DNA from: Lachnospira sp. UBA5912
GTDB lineage: Bacteria; Bacillota; Clostridia; Lachnospirales; Lachnospiraceae
DNA length: 24,881 nucleotides
Assembly (NCBI GenBank): GCA_002435585.1
Contig: DJDY01000111.1
Span: 1,457-26,337, forward strand
Direction of reading: 5' to 3'
Shown: positions 23,217 to 24,881 of the stretch, piece after piece
Position numbering within the stretch: the stretch's first letter is position 1
Layout of the letters: every line of letters starts with the position of its first letter
Position numbers and translations under genes: made by a program
The notes under the pieces: model-generated
The model's database searches: none
Seen by the model: the letters and a program-made list of their open reading frames with translations, nothing else
What the model was told of the DNA's origin: nothing

Positions 23217-23646
23217 AACATTTTAATAAATTAAAATCTATGAACAAGATAGTACTTTATGAATGAACATTACAGAGAGCTGGTGGTGATGGAAAACCGG
23301 TATGGGAATCTTAGAGGAATGGGCTTGGGAGATGCACAGATTAAAGATTTAAACATGATTAAGTAGTTTGTGACGTGTCCTCACGTTATAGAGGCAGGAT
23401 ATATTAGTATCCGAGATGAGGTAAGTGTATTATTGGCAACACAATAACCGGTCTTAAGTATGATATATAATATGCAGATATGTATACATTAAAGTATTTG
23501 ATACGTAATCATTGCTAAAAGATTAAAACATAAAGGCTGGATATTAACTAGATATAATTACAAGATATACACTTATGAATAAGGGTGGCACCACGATATT
23601 TTGATTATTCGTCCCTGACAGGAAAGAATCCTGTCAGGGACTTTTT
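23217..23646 (+). promoter_or_regulatory. T-box leader, probably tRNA-Trp responsive
   Basis: The T-box sequence AAGGGTGGCACCACG is at 23581-23595. It is followed by a terminator with a 12-bp stem, GTCCCTGACAGG (23611-23622) with CCTGTCAGGGAC (23630-23641), then TTTTT (23642-23646). Stem I features include AGAGAGCTGGTGG near 23274. The best specifier candidate is TGG at 23326-23328 (in GGGCTTGGGAG), the Trp codon. The UGGC bulge would pair with a GCCA tRNA end, i.e. a G discriminator base, as expected for tRNA-Trp. Uncharged tRNA-Trp would prevent termination and allow trpE expression. The full stem I-III fold was not computed. Confidence 0.93.
23611..23646 (+). terminator. T-box terminator hairpin
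   Basis: A perfect 12-bp stem with a 7-nt AAAGAAT loop is followed by five T residues. It is mutually exclusive with the antiterminator formed by the T-box sequence just upstream. Confidence 0.93.
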
Positions 23647-23742
23647 GCATATCAGGAATAGTTCTGGTATCCAGGGGCAAGATAAGGATTCTGATTAACC
23701 ATTTTTGATTTAAGACATCATTTTTACTGGAGGATTGAATGC

Positions 23743-24881
23743 ATGAGAGTATTAAAGGCTTATAAAAAAACAGTCAGCATAGTTGATGAAACAGCTATAG
23801 AGTTATATAAAGGTCTTGGAAGAGAACGCAAGGGCTTTCTTATGGAGAGTAATGATAAAGAAAATGGAAGATATACATTCATGGGTGTTGACCCTGAAGA
23901 AATCATACAGTCAGATAAAGATAGTCTTGTTATTACCAGAGCAGATGGAACAAAAGATGTAAGACATGGTAATCCACTTGAAAGATTAAAGGAGTATTTT
24001 GATGAATTCAAGATAATAAAGGATGCAAAGGAGCTTGAATTTATGGGAGGTCTTGTTGGAAGCCTTGGATATGATTATATAAGATATACAGAGAAGCTTC
24101 CTGATGATAATCCTGATGAAATCGGGATAGAGACAATACAGCTTATGCTTGCATCAAAGTTTATAGCTATTGACCATGAAGCAGAGACATTCACGGCAGT
24201 AGTACTTGGTGAGGATAATGAAGCAGGAAAGATAAGAGCTTTAAAGGAAGCAGAATTACTTATCAGTCAGGCAAGAACAGGCGTAGAAAAGTATCATGAT
24301 GAAGAAGTGAACATGAAACTTGATGGAAAAATATTGAAAAAATCAGACACACTTGATGAATATGGCAGAAAAGTTGAAAAGATAAAACAGTATATAAAAG
24401 ATGGACATATATTCCAGACGGTTTTGTCACAAAGGTGGACAGTAGAAACAAAACAGACAGGATTTGAATTATATGAAAAACTAAGAAAACTTAATCCATC
24501 ACCTTATCTTTACTATTATAATTTTGGTGATTTCGAGATAATAGGAAGTTCACCTGAGATGATAGTAAAACAGACTGATTCCAAGGTGTATACATGTCCG
24601 ATAGCAGGGACAAGAAGAAGAGGAAAAACAAAAGAGGAGGATATGGCGTTAGAAGAAGAACTGCTTGCAGATGAGAAAGAAAGGGCTGAACACGTAATGC
24701 TTGTAGATCTTGCAAGAAACGATTGTGGAAAGATAAGTGAGCTTGGTTCTGTACGCGTATCACAGTTTATGAATGTACAGAGATATTCGCATGTAATGCA
24801 TATTGTATCACTTGTAGAGGGAAGAAAGAATGGGGAATATCATCCGCTTGATCTTGTGTCTTCATTTCTTCCGGCAGGAAC
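23743..24881 (+). CDS. trpE: Anthranilate synthase component I, 3' end beyond window
   Basis: 379 complete codons are visible, starting MRVLKAYKKTVSIVDETAIE, with GGAGG upstream of the ATG. The N-terminal feedback region FLMESNDKENGRYTFMG resembles the tryptophan-binding LLES...RYSFLG motif of TrpE. The chorismate-binding domain shows IFQTVLSQRW, SSPEMIVK, CPIAGTRRRGKTKEED, DEKERAEHVMLVDLARNDCGK and VQRYSHVMHIVS. It converts chorismate and glutamine-derived ammonia to anthranilate, with TrpG as partner. The T-box and the feedback motif support TrpE over PabB. It probably heads a trp operon continuing past the edge. Confidence 0.96.
   Translation, partial: MRVLKAYKKTVSIVDETAIELYKGLGRERKGFLMESNDKENGRYTFMGVDPEEIIQSDKDSLVITRADGTKDVRHGNPLERLKEYFDEFKIIKDAKELEFMGGLVGSLGYDYIRYTEKLPDDNPDEIGIETIQLMLASKFIAIDHEAETFTAVVLGEDNEAGKIRALKEAELLISQARTGVEKYHDEEVNMKLDGKILKKSDTLDEYGRKVEKIKQYIKDGHIFQTVLSQRWTVETKQTGFELYEKLRKLNPSPYLYYYNFGDFEIIGSSPEMIVKQTDSKVYTCPIAGTRRRGKTKEEDMALEEELLADEKERAEHVMLVDLARNDCGKISELGSVRVSQFMNVQRYSHVMHIVSLVEGRKNGEYHPLDLVSSFLPAG

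Overview
The window is AT-rich, densely coded DNA from a low-GC Gram-positive anaerobe, most likely a Lachnospiraceae member (Clostridia). The evidence is AGGAGG-type ribosome sites, a sporulation sigma factor (sigG), a Trp T-box, a CIRCE heat-shock operator, a DUF5721-like gene and a BspA-type leucine-rich-repeat surface protein with YGW(F/W)Y wall-type repeats. No phage, plasmid or CRISPR region is visible. The only mobile-element trace is a decayed IS1380-like transposase tail near 3.1 kb. The species call is inference.

Layout. 1-1922 (minus): htpG, cut by the window edge, behind a perfect CIRCE operator and a hairpin-rich leader. 2255-2761 (minus): small DUF5721-like protein. 2.8-3.4 kb: transposase remnant and palindromes. 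3412-5244 (plus): secreted LRR/repeat protein. 5392-7016 (minus): NitT/TauT-type ABC permease and ATPase with no binding protein nearby. 7226-8197 (plus): DHH/DHHA1 phosphoesterase whose leader holds a cloverleaf-like repeat. 8324-9106 (minus): sigG. 9362-9811 (plus): nrdR behind a consensus promoter. 9966-12395 (plus): yqeG, aroE, aroK and aroQ, of which the three aro genes are tightly packed. 12523-14825 (plus): UDP-sugar pyrophosphorylase and galE, closed by a 110-nt bulged hairpin. 15047-16582 (plus): helicase-like ATPase (DUF2075) with a possible N-terminal nuclease-like domain. 16717-22147 (plus): ClpP-like protease (TepA type), PflX-type radical SAM protein, GH13 debranching-enzyme homologue, TPR protein and HAD phosphatase, packed like an operon. 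22438-23145: unknown hydrophilic protein. 23217-23646: T-box leader. 23743-end: trpE, cut by the window edge.

How the genes fit together. aroE, aroK and aroQ supply three shikimate-pathway steps towards chorismate, and trpE then commits chorismate to tryptophan under tRNA-Trp control. The pyrophosphorylase and GalE supply UDP-sugars. The most unusual gene is the 665-residue GH13/GlgX-like protein at 18561-20558. It keeps the debranching-enzyme architecture and much flanking motif sequence, but all three catalytic acids appear replaced (Asp to Tyr, Glu to Val, Asp to Asn). It therefore looks like a catalytically dead pseudoenzyme, and its 3' end overlaps a TPR-protein gene. The other leads are several unexplained palindromes and long RNA-like hairpins.
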